Assembly: GCA_003209655.1 (NCBI GenBank)
Contig: QCPW01000001.1
Location: forward strand, 310,001 to 374,000
Origin: Prochlorococcus sp. AG-442-M23
Lineage (GTDB): Bacteria > Cyanobacteriota > Cyanobacteriia > PCC-6307 > Cyanobiaceae
Reading direction: 5' to 3'
DNA: 64,000 bases
Shown here one piece after another: positions 1 to 11,218 of this stretch. Made by a program: the position numbers and the translations under genes. The notes below the pieces were generated by a model. It was not told the DNA's origin. It did no database searches and saw nothing but the letters and a program-made list of their open reading frames with translations. Position 1 is the stretch's first letter; every line of letters starts with the position of its first letter.

Positions 1-929
1 TAAAAGATGGAAGATTATGTTATTTAGATTTCGGTATGATGAGTGAAGTTACTAGAAAATCTAGATCAGGTTTAATTCAAGCAGTAGTACATCTAGTTAA
101 TAAAAATTTTGATAAATTATCTCAAGACTTTGTTAAATTGGGTTTTCTTTCGGAAGAAGTTAATCTTGAGCCTATTGTTCCAGCTTTTCAAGATGTATTT
201 ATAAATGCAATAGAACTAGGCGTATCAAAAATGGATTTCAAAAGCGTTACTGACGATATGTCAGGAGTTATGTACAAATTTCCTTTTAAATTGCCTCCCT
301 ATTATGCTCTAATAATCAGATCGTTACTAACTTTAGAGGGAATTGCTTTAAGCGTAGATCCTAATTTCAAGATACTTGGTGCAGCTTATCCATATTTTGC
401 AAGAAGATTAATGGAAGATCCTGATCCACAATTAAGAGAAAGTTTGAAAGAAATGCTTTTTGATAATAAAAGATTCAAATGGGACAGATTAGAAGATTTA
501 CTTTCTAACGCTGCAAAACAAACAAATCTAAATTTAGAAAAATTACTTGATGAAGTAATTAACCTTCTTTTCTCTCCAAAAGGAGGGTTTCTAAGGAATG
601 AAATTATTGATAGCTTGACAAATCAAATAGATTTAATTGGTTTAAGAGTTTTGAAAGTTGTCAATTATTATCTTCCAAAAGGTGTAAAATTAAATATTGA
701 CAGAAAAGATAATGATATCAATAATTTAATTCTGTATATAGAACCATTCAAAAATTTTCTAGAAGTCTTAGAAAAAGTTCCAGGATACTCTATTGAAATT
801 TTTATTAAAAGAGTTCCAAGGCTAATAAATGAACCTTACACAAGAGAAATGAGTTTAAAGATTGTAAAAAAAATAACAGAAAAAAATGTAGTCAGATTAG
901 TAAAAATTGCAGCTGGCGCAAGCATATAA
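1..929 (+). CDS. ABC1/UbiB-family atypical kinase, C-terminal part (5' truncated by window)
   Basis: The reading frame is open from the window edge (frame of base 3), so the start lies outside. The first visible residues include L-D-F-G at bases 24-35, matching the metal-binding DFG loop of the ABC1/AarF/UbiB kinase-like family, followed by a long helical C-terminal tail of about 290 residues with no other motif I recognise. In cyanobacteria and plastids these proteins are linked to quinone and prenyl-lipid homeostasis; the actual substrate here is not known. The stop codon is one base before the next gene's likely ATG, so the two are probably co-transcribed. The family call is fairly firm; the role is inference. 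Confidence 0.8.
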   Translation, partial: KDGRLCYLDFGMMSEVTRKSRSGLIQAVVHLVNKNFDKLSQDFVKLGFLSEEVNLEPIVPAFQDVFINAIELGVSKMDFKSVTDDMSGVMYKFPFKLPPYYALIIRSLLTLEGIALSVDPNFKILGAAYPYFARRLMEDPDPQLRESLKEMLFDNKRFKWDRLEDLLSNAAKQTNLNLEKLLDEVINLLFSPKGGFLRNEIIDSLTNQIDLIGLRVLKVVNYYLPKGVKLNIDRKDNDINNLILYIEPFKNFLEVLEKVPGYSIEIFIKRVPRLINEPYTREMSLKIVKKITEKNVVRLVKIAAGASI

Positions 930-930
930 T

Positions 931-1503
931 ATGAAATTTTCAAAAAGTTTAATTTCCAAAATATTTTTAATATTTATTACTAGCCAACTTTTTTTAAATA
1001 ATAGTAAAGTTAAAGCAGCAGACAATATTAAAATAATATATAGCGTATTTTCTCGAACCGTAACTGTAAACTCTTTAAAAAATTTTGCTAAAGAAGGAAC
1101 TTCATCAAATGAATTAAGGAGAATTTTAAATGCTACTGGGTCTTCTGATGATGAAATTCAATTAATATTAAATAAAAATTTTGAAATTCCAATAACTATT
1201 GCAAGCAAACTAGTAAACTCTGAAATAGGTAATGTATTTTTGAGTAGATTATCCACTATAATTCACGCACCTAGAGCAACAGATGATAAAACTGGAGTTT
1301 TAGCATTAAGATCTAGTTTGATTCAAGGAATCTATTTAGGTGATGGAAAAATAAACCTTATAAAATTTTTTGAAAGTTATCCAACCGAAACTGTTATTTT
1401 AAATGTAACTGCTTTAAATAAAGTGATGAATAAAGTAGAATCTATATCAGAATTATTAGATTTTTTCACGAGTAAACCCTTAGAAAAAATAAAAAAAAGT
1501 TAA
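931..1503 (+). CDS. Secreted DUF1400-type protein (alpha/beta hydrolase-associated)
   Basis: I place the start at the ATG at 931, one base after the upstream stop, giving 190 residues; a longer frame from 907 overlaps the previous gene and spoils the signal peptide. Residues 1-30 form a basic start and hydrophobic core ending V-K-A-A, a Sec-type signal. The rest resembles the cyanobacterial DUF1400 domain, which often precedes alpha/beta hydrolase domains. Here it stands alone and no catalytic Ser/His is obvious. Six bases separate it from thrC. The function is unknown; an exported or periplasmic location is inferred from the signal. Confidence 0.6.
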   Translation: MKFSKSLISKIFLIFITSQLFLNNSKVKAADNIKIIYSVFSRTVTVNSLKNFAKEGTSSNELRRILNATGSSDDEIQLILNKNFEIPITIASKLVNSEIGNVFLSRLSTIIHAPRATDDKTGVLALRSSLIQGIYLGDGKINLIKFFESYPTETVILNVTALNKVMNKVESISELLDFFTSKPLEKIKKS

Positions 1504-1509
1504 ATAATT

Positions 1510-2613
1510 ATGTATTTATTAAATAAAATTAAAAACAAATTACAAGGTAATTATATAAAAAGAAGTTGGCCAGGATTAATTAATGCGTATAAACAATATT
1601 TGCCAGTCTCTTCAAAGACTCCAATTATATCTTTGAATGAAGGTAACACACCTTTAATTTTCAGTGAATCACTAAGTAATTTAATTGGCAGCAATACGAA
1701 AGTTTATTTAAAGTATGATGGTTTAAATCCTACAGGTTCCTTTAAAGATAGAGGAATGACAATGGCTATAAGTAAAGCAAAGGAAGAAGGTTGCCAAGCT
1801 GTAATTTGTGCTAGTACAGGAAACACATCTGCTTCTGCTGCTGCATATGCTTCTAGAGGAAAATTAAAATCTTATGTCTTAATTCCTGATGGATATGTAG
1901 CTCAAGGGAAACTTGCTCAAGCTCTTATGTATGGAGCTGAAATAATTTCTATAAAAGGAAATTTTGATAAAGCTTTAGAAATTGTTAGAGATCTATCTAC
2001 AAAATATCCTATAACTCTTGTAAATTCTGTTAACCCTTATAGAATTCAGGGTCAAAAGACTGCTGCCTTTGAAATCGTTGATGATTTAGGTTTTGCGCCT
2101 GAATGGCTTTGTATCCCTATGGGAAATGCAGGCAACATAACGGCTTATTGGATGGGTTTTAAGGAATATTCAAAAATAAAAAGGAATTTAAAATTACCAA
2201 TAATGATGGGTTTTCAGTCTGAAGGATCGGCTCCATTAGTGAAAAACATAATAGTTCAAGATCCTGAAACAATTGCAACGGCAATTAGAATTGGAAATCC
2301 AGTTAATAGAGAAAAAGCAAAAATTGTAAAAAAAGAGAGCAAAGGTGATTTTCAATCAGTAACGGACGAGGATATTATTAAAGCTTATAAAAAACTTGCA
2401 GAAGAAGGTATTTTTTGCGAACCAGCAAGTGCTGCATCAGTTGCAGGACTAATAAAAAACAAAAACAGAATAAAAAAAGGATCGACTATAGTTTGTGTTT
2501 TAACCGGGAATGGATTAAAAGATCCAGATTGTGCAATTAAAAATAATGATGCTATTTTCCGTAATAATGTAGAACCATCATTAAAAGAAATAACAAAAAT
2601 TTTAAAATATTAA
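1510..2613 (+). CDS. thrC: Threonine synthase
   Basis: This PLP enzyme converts O-phosphohomoserine to threonine in the cytoplasm. The 367-residue product shows the N-E-G-N-T-P-L segment near residues 43-49, the PLP-lysine motif G-S-F-K-D-R-G with Lys79, the S-T-G-N-T-S-A-S phosphate/substrate loop near 103-110 and a P-M-G-N-A-G-N turn near 203-209. The length fits the short class of bacterial threonine synthases. It follows the DUF1400 gene closely, and its 3' side opens onto the presumed replication origin, so it lies at the end of the opposite replichore from dnaN. Confidence 0.95.
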   Translation: MYLLNKIKNKLQGNYIKRSWPGLINAYKQYLPVSSKTPIISLNEGNTPLIFSESLSNLIGSNTKVYLKYDGLNPTGSFKDRGMTMAISKAKEEGCQAVICASTGNTSASAAAYASRGKLKSYVLIPDGYVAQGKLAQALMYGAEIISIKGNFDKALEIVRDLSTKYPITLVNSVNPYRIQGQKTAAFEIVDDLGFAPEWLCIPMGNAGNITAYWMGFKEYSKIKRNLKLPIMMGFQSEGSAPLVKNIIVQDPETIATAIRIGNPVNREKAKIVKKESKGDFQSVTDEDIIKAYKKLAEEGIFCEPASAASVAGLIKNKNRIKKGSTIVCVLTGNGLKDPDCAIKNNDAIFRNNVEPSLKEITKILKY

Positions 2614-2970
2614 TTAAGACAAAATTTAAAGTGGCTGTGGATAAATTTTGAAAGTAAATCAAATTCTGTTGAAAAATCATTGAATTATAGTTATAAATGT
2701 GGACAACTTTTTTAAAAACTTTTAAATTTCATAAAAAACTCACATTTAATAAATCTTTTCCACTCGAAAGAAATCTTTACTTCTCAATAAAACCAATAAG
2801 TTTTAGTATTTATCCACAATTTCCACTTAACCTACTACTACTAAATTAATTATTTATATGAAAAAAATCTTATAGAAGATAAATGATTTAATAGATGATT
2901 AAAAAGAGAAATATTTAATTGCAATAATTAAGAAAATAGCCCTAATATGTGAATAAAGTTATGCAACCAA
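2614..2970. other. Putative chromosomal replication origin region (DnaA boxes beside dnaN)
   Basis: This 357-base gene-free stretch between thrC and dnaN is very AT-rich. It contains DnaA-box-like 9-mers: TTATCCACA on the plus strand at 2810-2818, the same box on the minus strand (TGTGGATAA, 2636-2644), TTGTCCACA on the minus strand (2698-2706), and weaker TTTCCACT-type matches near 2756 and 2820. Cyanobacterial origins have been placed next to dnaN, and picocyanobacterial genomes are conventionally numbered from dnaN. The dnaN promoter must also lie here. Boxes are seen directly; origin function is inferred. Confidence 0.65.
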
Positions 2971-4128
2971 ATGGAGATTGTTTGTAATCAAAATGAGTTT
3001 AATTATGCTATTCAATTAGTTGGTAAAGCGGTTTCTTCAAGACCTACTCATCCAATTCTTGCAAATTTACTTTTAACTGCTGATCAAGGTACTAATAAAA
3101 TTAGTTTGACTGGGTTTGATTTAAATTTAGGAATACAGACCTCTTTTGATGCAAATGTAAAAAAAAGCGGAGCAATTACTATTCCTTCAAAACTTTTATC
3201 TGAAATAGTTAATAAATTACCAAGTGAAACTCCTGTTTCATTGGATGTTGATGAGACCTCAGATAATATTTCAATCAAAAGTGATAGAGGTTCATTTAAT
3301 TTAAAAGGTATCCCATCGGATGATTATCCTAATTTGCCATTTGTTGAAAATGGTACTTCCTTAAATATTGATCCAAGTTCCTTTCTGAAAGCTTTGAAAT
3401 TAACTATATTTGCTAGTAGTAATGATGATTCTAAGCAATTATTGACAGGCGTAAATTTCACATTTAATTTAAAATATTTAGAGTCAGCTGCAACTGATGG
3501 ACATAGATTAGCTGTTGTTTTGGTTGATAATAAAGAAAATGAAGGAGAAAAAGAAGAAACTTTTTCTGAGGAAGAAAATTTATCAGTAACCATTCCAACA
3601 AGATCTTTAAGAGAAATTGAAAAACTTGTTAGTTTAAGTACTTCCGAAAATTCAATCAAACTTTTTTATGATAAAGGTCAACTGGTATTTATTACTTCTA
3701 ATCAAATAATTACTACAAGAACTTTGGAAGGTTCTTATCCAAATTATTCTCAATTAATCCCTGATAACTTTTCTAAATGTTTTACTTTTAATACCAAAAA
3801 ATTAATTGAAGCTTTAGAAAGAATCGCTGTATTAGCTGATCAACAAAACAGTGTTGTTAAAATTAAGTTAGAAAAAAAAGATTTAGCTTTAGTTAGCGCT
3901 GATGCTAAAGATATTGGGAGTGCGAATGAGTTAGTACCTGTATCTTTTGATTTTGATCAATTCGATATAGCTTTTAATGTAAGATATCTTCTAGAAGGTT
4001 TAAAAGTTTTTTCTAGTCAGAATGTAATTTTCAAGTGTAATCTTCCCACAACGCCTGCTGTTCTTGTACCAGAAGATAATATTGATTCTTTTACTTATTT
4101 AGTTATGCCTGTTCAAGTTCGTTCTTAA
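2971..4128 (+). CDS. dnaN: DNA polymerase III beta subunit (sliding clamp)
   Basis: The product is the ring-shaped processivity clamp that tethers DNA polymerase III to the template. The 385 residues cover three clamp domains: the opening (M-E-I-V-C-N-Q-N), the central S-A-A-T-D-G-H-R-L-A segment of domain 2 near residues 172-180, and the C-terminal Y-L-V-M-P-V that ends most bacterial clamps. The domain 2 loop near 190-200 is unusually rich in Glu. The ATG at 2971 gives the standard N-terminus. The next gene starts two bases after the stop, so they form an operon. Confidence 0.97.
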   Translation: MEIVCNQNEFNYAIQLVGKAVSSRPTHPILANLLLTADQGTNKISLTGFDLNLGIQTSFDANVKKSGAITIPSKLLSEIVNKLPSETPVSLDVDETSDNISIKSDRGSFNLKGIPSDDYPNLPFVENGTSLNIDPSSFLKALKLTIFASSNDDSKQLLTGVNFTFNLKYLESAATDGHRLAVVLVDNKENEGEKEETFSEEENLSVTIPTRSLREIEKLVSLSTSENSIKLFYDKGQLVFITSNQIITTRTLEGSYPNYSQLIPDNFSKCFTFNTKKLIEALERIAVLADQQNSVVKIKLEKKDLALVSADAKDIGSANELVPVSFDFDQFDIAFNVRYLLEGLKVFSSQNVIFKCNLPTTPAVLVPEDNIDSFTYLVMPVQVRS

Positions 4129-4129
4129 T

Positions 4130-4843
4130 TTGAAATTACCAAAAGAATTTTTGTTAAGTGATTTATTAAGTCATAATGTAAAAGGAAATGCCATTCTTAA
4201 TTATGGGAATGGTGAAAATGTTTGGATGCATCCACCAGTTCATCGGATCTTAGGATGGTATTCTCGTCCTTCTAATTTTGACTTAAAAAGAAATGTATGG
4301 AGATTAAATCAAATAAACCAAATAATAGATAATGATATTTATATAAAAGGCGATCCTGCTATATCAGATATTGCTACTCTAAATAGATTTCCTACCTTAA
4401 TTGAAGCTAATTTGATTAATACAAAAGGTTCAAAGATTGGAGTCATAGCAGATTTCTTGTTCGAAATGAAAACTGGCAATATAAAATTTTATTTAGTTTC
4501 TCGTTCTAACCCAAGAATGCCAGGTTCAAGTAGGTGGCGACTTAATCTTCAAGATATTACCGATCAGCAACCTGGATTAGTTTTTTGCTCTTTAGATTCC
4601 CTATCTGATTTATCTTTAATAAAGTCAAGTTTAAAAAATGAGATTTTTACAAAAGGGAAAAAAATTATAGATCGTTTTGATGATATGAGAAATACCGCAA
4701 CAAATAGATTAGAGGATTGGTTGGAAGAAGATGAAGATATAAACCCAAATTCAGAATTTAAACGAAATAGTTTTTATAATGAAGAAAATGAAGCAAGATT
4801 TATTAAAAATAAAAATAAAAATGAAGATGACCCCTGGATCTGA
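4130..4843 (+). CDS. PRC-barrel-like conserved cyanobacterial protein
   Basis: The 237-residue protein begins with a TTG codon two bases after the dnaN stop. Residues about 85-150 contain two I-G-x-I-x-D-F-type strands typical of PRC-barrel folds (K-I-G-V-I-A-D-F-L-F). The last 60 residues are highly charged and probably disordered. Orthologs sit between dnaN and purL in related genomes, as I recall, but the function is not established. Its tight position after dnaN and 3 bases before purL indicates one transcript. Confidence 0.7.
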   Translation: MKLPKEFLLSDLLSHNVKGNAILNYGNGENVWMHPPVHRILGWYSRPSNFDLKRNVWRLNQINQIIDNDIYIKGDPAISDIATLNRFPTLIEANLINTKGSKIGVIADFLFEMKTGNIKFYLVSRSNPRMPGSSRWRLNLQDITDQQPGLVFCSLDSLSDLSLIKSSLKNEIFTKGKKIIDRFDDMRNTATNRLEDWLEEDEDINPNSEFKRNSFYNEENEARFIKNKNKNEDDPWI

Positions 4844-4846
4844 ATA

Positions 4847-7189
4847 ATGATAAATTCTCTCGATAATGATATTTATGATGTGAACAAATCACTTCAAGTT
4901 GAAAATTTAACTATTAATGATTATCAAGAAATATGTAAGAGATTAGGGAGAAAACCAAATAGAACAGAACTAGGAATGTTTGGAGTAATGTGGTCTGAAC
5001 ATTGTTGTTACAGAAATTCAAAAATTTTACTAGCTAATTTTCCAACGAAAGGAAAAAATGTTTTAGTTGGGCCTGGAGAGAATGCTGGAGTAATTGATGT
5101 AGGTAACGATCAGAAACTTGTTTTTAAAATAGAGAGTCATAATCATCCTTCTGCAATTGAACCCTTTCAAGGAGCTGCTACGGGAGTTGGAGGGATTTTA
5201 AGAGATATTTTTACCATGGGGGCAAGACCTATAGCAGTTTTAAATTCTTTAAGATTTGGTAATCTTGATAAATCTTCTAATATTTCACTTTTACGTGGTG
5301 TAGTGGCTGGCATATCTCATTATGGTAATTGCGTAGGAGTACCTACTGTTGGTGGTGAAATAGATTTTGATGATAGTTATTCAGGCAATCCATTAGTTAA
5401 TGTTATGGCTTTAGGTCTTTTAGAAACTGACGAAATTGTATGTTCAGGAGCAAAAGAGGTAGGTTCTCCTGTTTTGTATGTAGGAAATACAACAGGTAAA
5501 GATGGAGTTGGTGGTGCTAGTTTCGCAAGTTCAGAGTTAACCTCTAACTCTATTGACAATAGACCTGCAGTACAAGTAGGAGATCCATTTATTGAAAAAA
5601 GTCTTATTGAAGCGTGTTTGGATGCATTTAAAACTGGAGATGTAATTGCTGCGCAAGATATGGGAGCTGCAGGTCTTACATGCAGTACTGCGGAGATGGC
5701 TGCAAATGGAGGTTTAGGAATATCTATAAATTTGGATTTAGTTCCAGCAAGAGAAAGTAATATGTCTTCTTATGAATATTTATTATCCGAATCACAAGAA
5801 AGAATGTTGCTTGTTGTAAAAGAAGAAAAATTAAATTTTCTTATTAAACAATTTGAGAAGTGGGGTTTGTATGCAAATGTTATTGGTGAAGTAATTCCAA
5901 CAAAAGAAGTTATTATCTCTCAAAAAAACCAAATTGTTGCTCAAATTCCTACCTCTGCTTTATCTGATGAAACTCCAATTAATATTCATAATGTTATTGA
6001 AGAGCCACCTAAATATTTACTAAAAAAATGGGAATGGTCAGAAGATGAATTGCCTTTAGTTAATAAAAATAAGATTATTTCTATCAAAGATCAAAAAATT
6101 TATTCTTTTTCAGAAATTATTTTGGAACTTTTATCAAATCCCTCTATTGCTTCCAAAAATTGGGTTTTTCGTCAATATGATTTTCAAGTACAATCAAACA
6201 CTGTTTTTAAACCAGGAGAAGCAGATGCAGCATTAATAAGACTTAGAGGGCAAGATGAGATAAATAAAAGAAAAAATTTTTCTGGTGTAGCAGTATCAGT
6301 AGATTGTAATAGCAGATGGGTTTTGTTAGACCCTTACAGAGGTAGTATTGCAGCAGTGGTTGAATCAGCACGAAATGTTAGCTGTACAGGTGCTGAACCA
6401 ATAGCAATAACAAATAATTTAAATTTTTCATCGCCCGAAACAGAAATAGGATATTGGCAGCTTTCTTCATCTTGTGACGGTATTTCTAAGGCTTGTATTG
6501 CTCTAGAAACTCCTGTTACTGGCGGTAATGTTTCTTTATATAATGAATCAAAAAATCATAAAAACCAATTAACCCCGATCAATCCGACTCCAGTTATTGG
6601 AATGGTAGGCACAATTAAGAATGTAGATAAAGCTGTATCTGCAGGATGGAAAAATATTAATGATCAAATTTGGATAATTGGTTCGAATTCTTCTGAATCT
6701 ACTATAGGAGGAAGTTCTTATTTAGAGTATTTTCATGGTTTAGTGACAGGAAGACCTCCAAAGATTGATTTAAAAGATGAAAAATTCTGTCAAAGTTTTT
6801 TAAGAGAAGCAATTTTAAAAAATTATATTATTTCTGCTCATGATGTTAGTGATGGCGGTTTAGCTATTGCTTTATCAGAATGTTGTATTTTGTCTTCTAA
6901 AGGAGCAAATATAAAATTAGAAGGAAAAAATATTCGTAAAGATAATTTGTTGTTTAGTGAAGGTGGTTCAAGAATAATTTTTTCACTGAATCAAAATGAA
7001 GAAAAAAATTTCTTGAGTTTTGTTAATAGTAAAAGTAAATATTTCGGTCAAAATATATATGTTAAAAAAATAGGATTTGTCACCAAAGAAAATCTTAATA
7101 TATCTGTTGCAGATAAAATACTTTGCAATCTTAGGGTTGATGATTTAACCAAAAAATTTAATAATAGTATCTCAAGTTGTGTTCAATAA
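4847..7189 (+). CDS. purL: Phosphoribosylformylglycinamidine synthase, large (PurL) subunit
   Basis: It catalyses the ATP- and glutamine-dependent conversion of FGAR to FGAM in purine synthesis, normally with separate PurS and PurQ subunits. The 780 residues match the small PurL class. Diagnostic features are W-S-E-H-C near residue 49, the F-K-I-E-S-H-N-H-P-S segment near 93-102 with the following G-A-A-T-G-V-G-G-I loop, and a second AIRS-like half containing V-T-G-G-N-V-S-L-Y. The next gene, purF, is the first pathway enzyme, 43 bases downstream. Confidence 0.96.
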   Translation: MINSLDNDIYDVNKSLQVENLTINDYQEICKRLGRKPNRTELGMFGVMWSEHCCYRNSKILLANFPTKGKNVLVGPGENAGVIDVGNDQKLVFKIESHNHPSAIEPFQGAATGVGGILRDIFTMGARPIAVLNSLRFGNLDKSSNISLLRGVVAGISHYGNCVGVPTVGGEIDFDDSYSGNPLVNVMALGLLETDEIVCSGAKEVGSPVLYVGNTTGKDGVGGASFASSELTSNSIDNRPAVQVGDPFIEKSLIEACLDAFKTGDVIAAQDMGAAGLTCSTAEMAANGGLGISINLDLVPARESNMSSYEYLLSESQERMLLVVKEEKLNFLIKQFEKWGLYANVIGEVIPTKEVIISQKNQIVAQIPTSALSDETPINIHNVIEEPPKYLLKKWEWSEDELPLVNKNKIISIKDQKIYSFSEIILELLSNPSIASKNWVFRQYDFQVQSNTVFKPGEADAALIRLRGQDEINKRKNFSGVAVSVDCNSRWVLLDPYRGSIAAVVESARNVSCTGAEPIAITNNLNFSSPETEIGYWQLSSSCDGISKACIALETPVTGGNVSLYNESKNHKNQLTPINPTPVIGMVGTIKNVDKAVSAGWKNINDQIWIIGSNSSESTIGGSSYLEYFHGLVTGRPPKIDLKDEKFCQSFLREAILKNYIISAHDVSDGGLAIALSECCILSSKGANIKLEGKNIRKDNLLFSEGGSRIIFSLNQNEEKNFLSFVNSKSKYFGQNIYVKKIGFVTKENLNISVADKILCNLRVDDLTKKFNNSISSCVQ

Positions 7190-7232
7190 TGAAAAAATAT
7201 ATGCAACTCTTTAAATTTTTCAGAAGTTAATT

Positions 7233-8693
7233 ATGTGCGGAATTGTTGGAATTGTCTCTTCTGATGATGTTAATCAACAAATTTATGACAGTCTTTTGCT
7301 ACTCCAGCATCGCGGACAAGATTCTACAGGAATAGCTACAATGGAAAAAACCGTTTTTCATATACATAAAGCTAAAGGGCAAGTAAATACTGCCTATAGA
7401 ACAAGAGATATGAGAAATCTAATAGGAAAAATTGGATTAGGTCACGTCAGATATGCTACTAAAGGTTCAGCAGAAAGTGTTGAAGAAGCACAACCTTTTT
7501 ATGTTAATGCACCTTATGGAATAGTTTTAATCCATAATGGAAATTTGACTAATACTAGAGATTTAGAAAAGCAATTATTTAATGTAGATAAACGTCATAC
7601 AAACTCTTCAAGTGATACAGAAATGTTGTTAAATGTATTTGCAACTGAATTACAAGAACAAACTAATACCAAAGATTTACAGCCAGATATAATATTTAAC
7701 GCAGTTAAAAACTTACATAAGAGAATTCAAGGATCGTATGCTTCAATTGCCCTAATCTCAGGCCACGGTTTATTGGCATTTAGGGATCCATTTGGTATTA
7801 GACCTTTAGTAATTGGAAAAAGAATATCTCACTCTACTAAAAAAGAGGAATGGATGGTTGCAAGTGAATCATTAGTCTTAGAAAATAACGATTATGAGGT
7901 TGTTAGGGATGTCGAACCAGGGGAGGCAATTTTTATAACCCATCATGGTGAATTATATTCAAAACAATGTTCCGAAAATCCTTGTCTATATCCATGTGCA
8001 TTTGAATATGTTTATTTAGCGAGACCAGATTCCGTTATGAATGGAATCTCTGTTTATAAGGCCAGATTAAAAATGGGAGACTATTTAGCAGAAACAATAA
8101 AACAAACAATAAGTTCTGGTGATGTAGATGTTGTAATGCCTATTCCTGATTCTTCACGTCCTGCAGCAATGCAAGTAGCTAGGCAACTGGGTATAGAATA
8201 CAGAGAAGGATTTTTTAAAAATAGATATGTTGGCAGAACTTTCATAATGCCTGGACATCAAAAACGTAAACAATCTGTCAGGCAAAAATTGAATGCTATG
8301 AGTACAGAATTTAAAAATAAAAATGTATTGATAGTAGATGACTCTATAGTTAGAGGTACAACTTCAAAACAAATAGTTCAAATGGCCAAAGATGCTGGAG
8401 CAAAAAAAGTTTTTTTTACTTCAGCTGCTCCGCCCGTTAGATTTCCACATGTTTATGGAATTAATATGCCTAAAAGGGGCGAATTGATAGCTCATGATAG
8501 AACAATAACCGAAATAGCTGAAAAGCTTGAGATTGATAATCTTGTATATCAAAGTGTTGATAATTTGAGGAGATCCATTATTAGTGATTCTCAAATCAAA
8601 GATTTAGAGATGAGCTGTTTTACTGGTTCGTATGTTACAGGAACAGTAAACCAAGAGTACTTAAATTGGGTTGAAAACGAATATAAATCTTAA
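7233..8693 (+). CDS. purF: Amidophosphoribosyltransferase
   Basis: This is the committed step of purine synthesis: glutamine plus PRPP to phosphoribosylamine. Cys2 in M-C-G-I-V-G-I is the glutaminase nucleophile exposed after Met removal. The [11 protein letters not shown] loop binds glutamine, and the PRPP loop [14 protein letters not shown] lies near residue 370. A C-x4-C-x3-C cluster near 249-258 may contribute to an iron-sulfur or structural site as in the B. subtilis-type enzyme. It follows purL. Its stop overlaps by 4 bases the stop of the opposite-strand topoisomerase gene, a convergent arrangement. Confidence 0.96.
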   Translation: MCGIVGIVSSDDVNQQIYDSLLLLQHRGQDSTGIATMEKTVFHIHKAKGQVNTAYRTRDMRNLIGKIGLGHVRYATKGSAESVEEAQPFYVNAPYGIVLIHNGNLTNTRDLEKQLFNVDKRHTNSSSDTEMLLNVFATELQEQTNTKDLQPDIIFNAVKNLHKRIQGSYASIALISGHGLLAFRDPFGIRPLVIGKRISHSTKKEEWMVASESLVLENNDYEVVRDVEPGEAIFITHHGELYSKQCSENPCLYPCAFEYVYLARPDSVMNGISVYKARLKMGDYLAETIKQTISSGDVDVVMPIPDSSRPAAMQVARQLGIEYREGFFKNRYVGRTFIMPGHQKRKQSVRQKLNAMSTEFKNKNVLIVDDSIVRGTTSKQIVQMAKDAGAKKVFFTSAAPPVRFPHVYGINMPKRGELIAHDRTITEIAEKLEIDNLVYQSVDNLRRSIISDSQIKDLEMSCFTGSYVTGTVNQEYLNWVENEYKS

Positions 8694-11131
8694 TTTATAA
8701 GAGTTTCTAGACATGAACAATTTTCAAGATATTCATCTTTTTCTAGATTCAGAAAATCAACTTTAAGGCAATTTTTACCAGAGTTAGAAGACAATCTAGT
8801 TAAATTTATTCTTGCGGATTTGTTTTTATTTGTTTCACAATCAATATATTGATTGTTGGTAATAACTTTTATGAAATAATCATTATTAAGTTGAATTTTT
8901 TCATGTAAATATCCTAATTTTGCATTATGAGCATCGTAAATCTCTTCAATTTTTAATTTAAAAAATTTTCCTTTTTTAGAAACTAAATAAATAAAATCTT
9001 CTTCTTTACTTTTGCAGCAAGAAACTACTTTTTCTTTAGGCAAAAGATTAACCAACAGTAAACCCTGCGATTGTTTTGTGTGAGGCTTTAAGTATTTATC
9101 AGATAAATTAAATTTAAATATCCTTCCAATCGAAGTCAGAATTATCACCTTTTGATCCTGGCTGAAAACAAAGGAATCAATAATTTTTGTAGAATTTTTT
9201 AATTTTGCAATTGAAAATACTCTTGTGCTTTTAATCATATCTTCATCAAATAAAACTTTTTTAAATTTTCCATCTGAACTTAAAATGCATAAATAATTCT
9301 TTAAATTACTATCTAAATAATGAAAATTTATAATTTCTCGCGGATCTATGTTCCCTAAAATTTTTTTATCTAACTTATAGTCATTATTAATGTTTAATTT
9401 CCAATTTATTTGAAGCACTTTTCCACAGGTTGTTATTCCAACGATTTTTAGACTTTTTTTTATGTCACAAATAAACTTTTGAACATTTTTACTTTCAATC
9501 AATTTATTTTCATGATCTAGCAATTTTTTGTAATTGGAGTAATTTAATTTTTTAAAATAAAATCTATTATCTATTGATATTTTTGTTTCTTTAACTATAA
9601 GGTCTTCCAATATTTGATTATTAATTGTGTTTATTTCTGCTGCTTGGTTAATATCCTTTAAGATTTTGGTTTTTCTTTTTACATTAAATTTTTTCTTTAA
9701 AAGCGTAAGTTCTTCAATTAACGTTTCAAGTAATAAGCTTCTATTATTTAGAAGATTGCTGAGGTATTTCTTTTTTTCAAGTAGTTCTTTCATCTCAATT
9801 TCAACTTGCTTTTTTTCTAAGTTTGTTAACTTCTTAAGTGGCATGCCCAAAACCGCATCTGCTTGTTTTTCACTTAGTTTAAGGTTTGGTATTAATATTG
9901 ATTTTGCCTCGGCTGCACTTTCAGAGCTTTGAATAATATCAATAATACTTCTAATATTTTTAGTTGCTATTGAAAAACCTTTTAATATTTCAAGTTTGTC
10001 AGATGCAATTTTTAGAAAATATTTTATTCTTTTTCTAATTGTTTCTTCTCTAAATTTTAGAAAATAATCTAAATATTTTCTTAGATTAAGTTGAATAGGT
10101 TTACCTTCTACTAAAGCCAAAAATATTGCACCGAAATTTGACTGTAATGCGGTTTTTTTGTACAAATTCGATATTATAATTTCAGGATTTGAATCTTTTT
10201 TTAATTCAATTACTATTCTCATTCCGTCTCTATCACTTTCATCTCTGATATCTGATATTCCATCTATTTTTCCTATATTTACAAGTTCGGCAAGCTTTTC
10301 AATCCAACCAGCTTTACTGATTTGGTATGGAAGTTCCGATATTATAAGTGCATTTCTTTTATGCTTTCCTTTCCCAAAATTAATTTCTTCACTCTTAATA
10401 ATACCTCTTACTGTTATTGATCCTCTTCCAGTTTGGTAAACTTCTTTTAAAGAATCATTATAAATTAGTTCTCCTCCTGTAGGAAAATCAGGTCCTAATA
10501 TAATTTTAGATAATTTTGAATCGCTTATTTCTCTATCTCTAATCAAAGCTATTAAACCATCAACTATTTCACCTAAATTGTGTGGAGGAATATTAGTAGC
10601 CATTCCAACGGCAATTCCAGAGGAACCATTTAATAATAAAAAGGGTAATTGTGCAGGTAATATATCTGGTTCTTGTTGTGAACCATCGAAATTATTTGAG
10701 TAATTGACTGTATCAGATCCAATTTCTTCAAGAAAACATTCATGAGCTATTGGTGCTAGACGTGTTTCTGTATATCTCATTGCAGCTGGCGGATCGTTAT
10801 CAACAGATCCAAAATTTCCGTGACCATCAAGAGTTGGATATTTTGTAGAGAAATCTTGAACCAACCTTACTAAAGCCTCATAGACGGCTTGATCTCCATG
10901 AGGATGATATTTTCCAAGAACATCTCCAACAACTCTGGCACATTTTCTAAATGGCCTATCTGGTGTAAGTCCTAATTCATGCATAGCAAAAAGAATCCTT
11001 CTTTGGACTGGTTTTAGTCCATCTCTAGCATCAGGCAAAGCACGTCCTACTATTACGCTCATTGCGTACTCAAGATAGGAACGTTGCATTTCTTCTTGCA
11101 AGGATATAGAAGTGAATTTTTCCTTAGTCAT
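8690..11131 (-). CDS. Type II topoisomerase subunit A (GyrA/ParC-like)
   Basis: This 813-residue protein breaks and rejoins DNA with a subunit B partner not found in this window. The N-terminal domain is typical ([14 protein letters not shown] near 32-45), with the catalytic Tyr120 in A-A-M-R-Y-T-E. The C-terminal beta-pinwheel region is present, but I do not see the canonical GyrA box Q-R-R-G-G-K-G; a degenerate [10 protein letters not shown] is in its place. That makes a ParC/topoisomerase IV-like role as likely as gyrase. It lies near the origin and converges with purF. Confidence 0.85.
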   Translation of the reverse strand: MTKEKFTSISLQEEMQRSYLEYAMSVIVGRALPDARDGLKPVQRRILFAMHELGLTPDRPFRKCARVVGDVLGKYHPHGDQAVYEALVRLVQDFSTKYPTLDGHGNFGSVDNDPPAAMRYTETRLAPIAHECFLEEIGSDTVNYSNNFDGSQQEPDILPAQLPFLLLNGSSGIAVGMATNIPPHNLGEIVDGLIALIRDREISDSKLSKIILGPDFPTGGELIYNDSLKEVYQTGRGSITVRGIIKSEEINFGKGKHKRNALIISELPYQISKAGWIEKLAELVNIGKIDGISDIRDESDRDGMRIVIELKKDSNPEIIISNLYKKTALQSNFGAIFLALVEGKPIQLNLRKYLDYFLKFREETIRKRIKYFLKIASDKLEILKGFSIATKNIRSIIDIIQSSESAAEAKSILIPNLKLSEKQADAVLGMPLKKLTNLEKKQVEIEMKELLEKKKYLSNLLNNRSLLLETLIEELTLLKKKFNVKRKTKILKDINQAAEINTINNQILEDLIVKETKISIDNRFYFKKLNYSNYKKLLDHENKLIESKNVQKFICDIKKSLKIVGITTCGKVLQINWKLNINNDYKLDKKILGNIDPREIINFHYLDSNLKNYLCILSSDGKFKKVLFDEDMIKSTRVFSIAKLKNSTKIIDSFVFSQDQKVIILTSIGRIFKFNLSDKYLKPHTKQSQGLLLVNLLPKEKVVSCCKSKEEDFIYLVSKKGKFFKLKIEEIYDAHNAKLGYLHEKIQLNNDYFIKVITNNQYIDCETNKNKSARINLTRLSSNSGKNCLKVDFLNLEKDEYLENCSCLETLIN

Positions 11132-11180
11132 TCAATAGGAAATTTAGAGTATTCTGTCATAAACTAAATTAAGATTAATA

Positions 11181-11198
11181 GGTAAATAAATATTTACC
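11181..11198. promoter_or_regulatory. 8-bp palindrome upstream of the topoisomerase gene
   Basis: GGTAAATA and TATTTACC form a perfect inverted repeat around an AA centre, in the 87-base gap between the TPR gene stop and the topoisomerase start (both minus strand). It could be the end signal of the TPR transcript or a dimer-binding site in the leader of the topoisomerase gene. There is no adjoining T-run, so a classical terminator is doubtful. Confidence 0.3.
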
Positions 11199-11218
11199 AG
11201 TATTAATAATTAGAAAAT

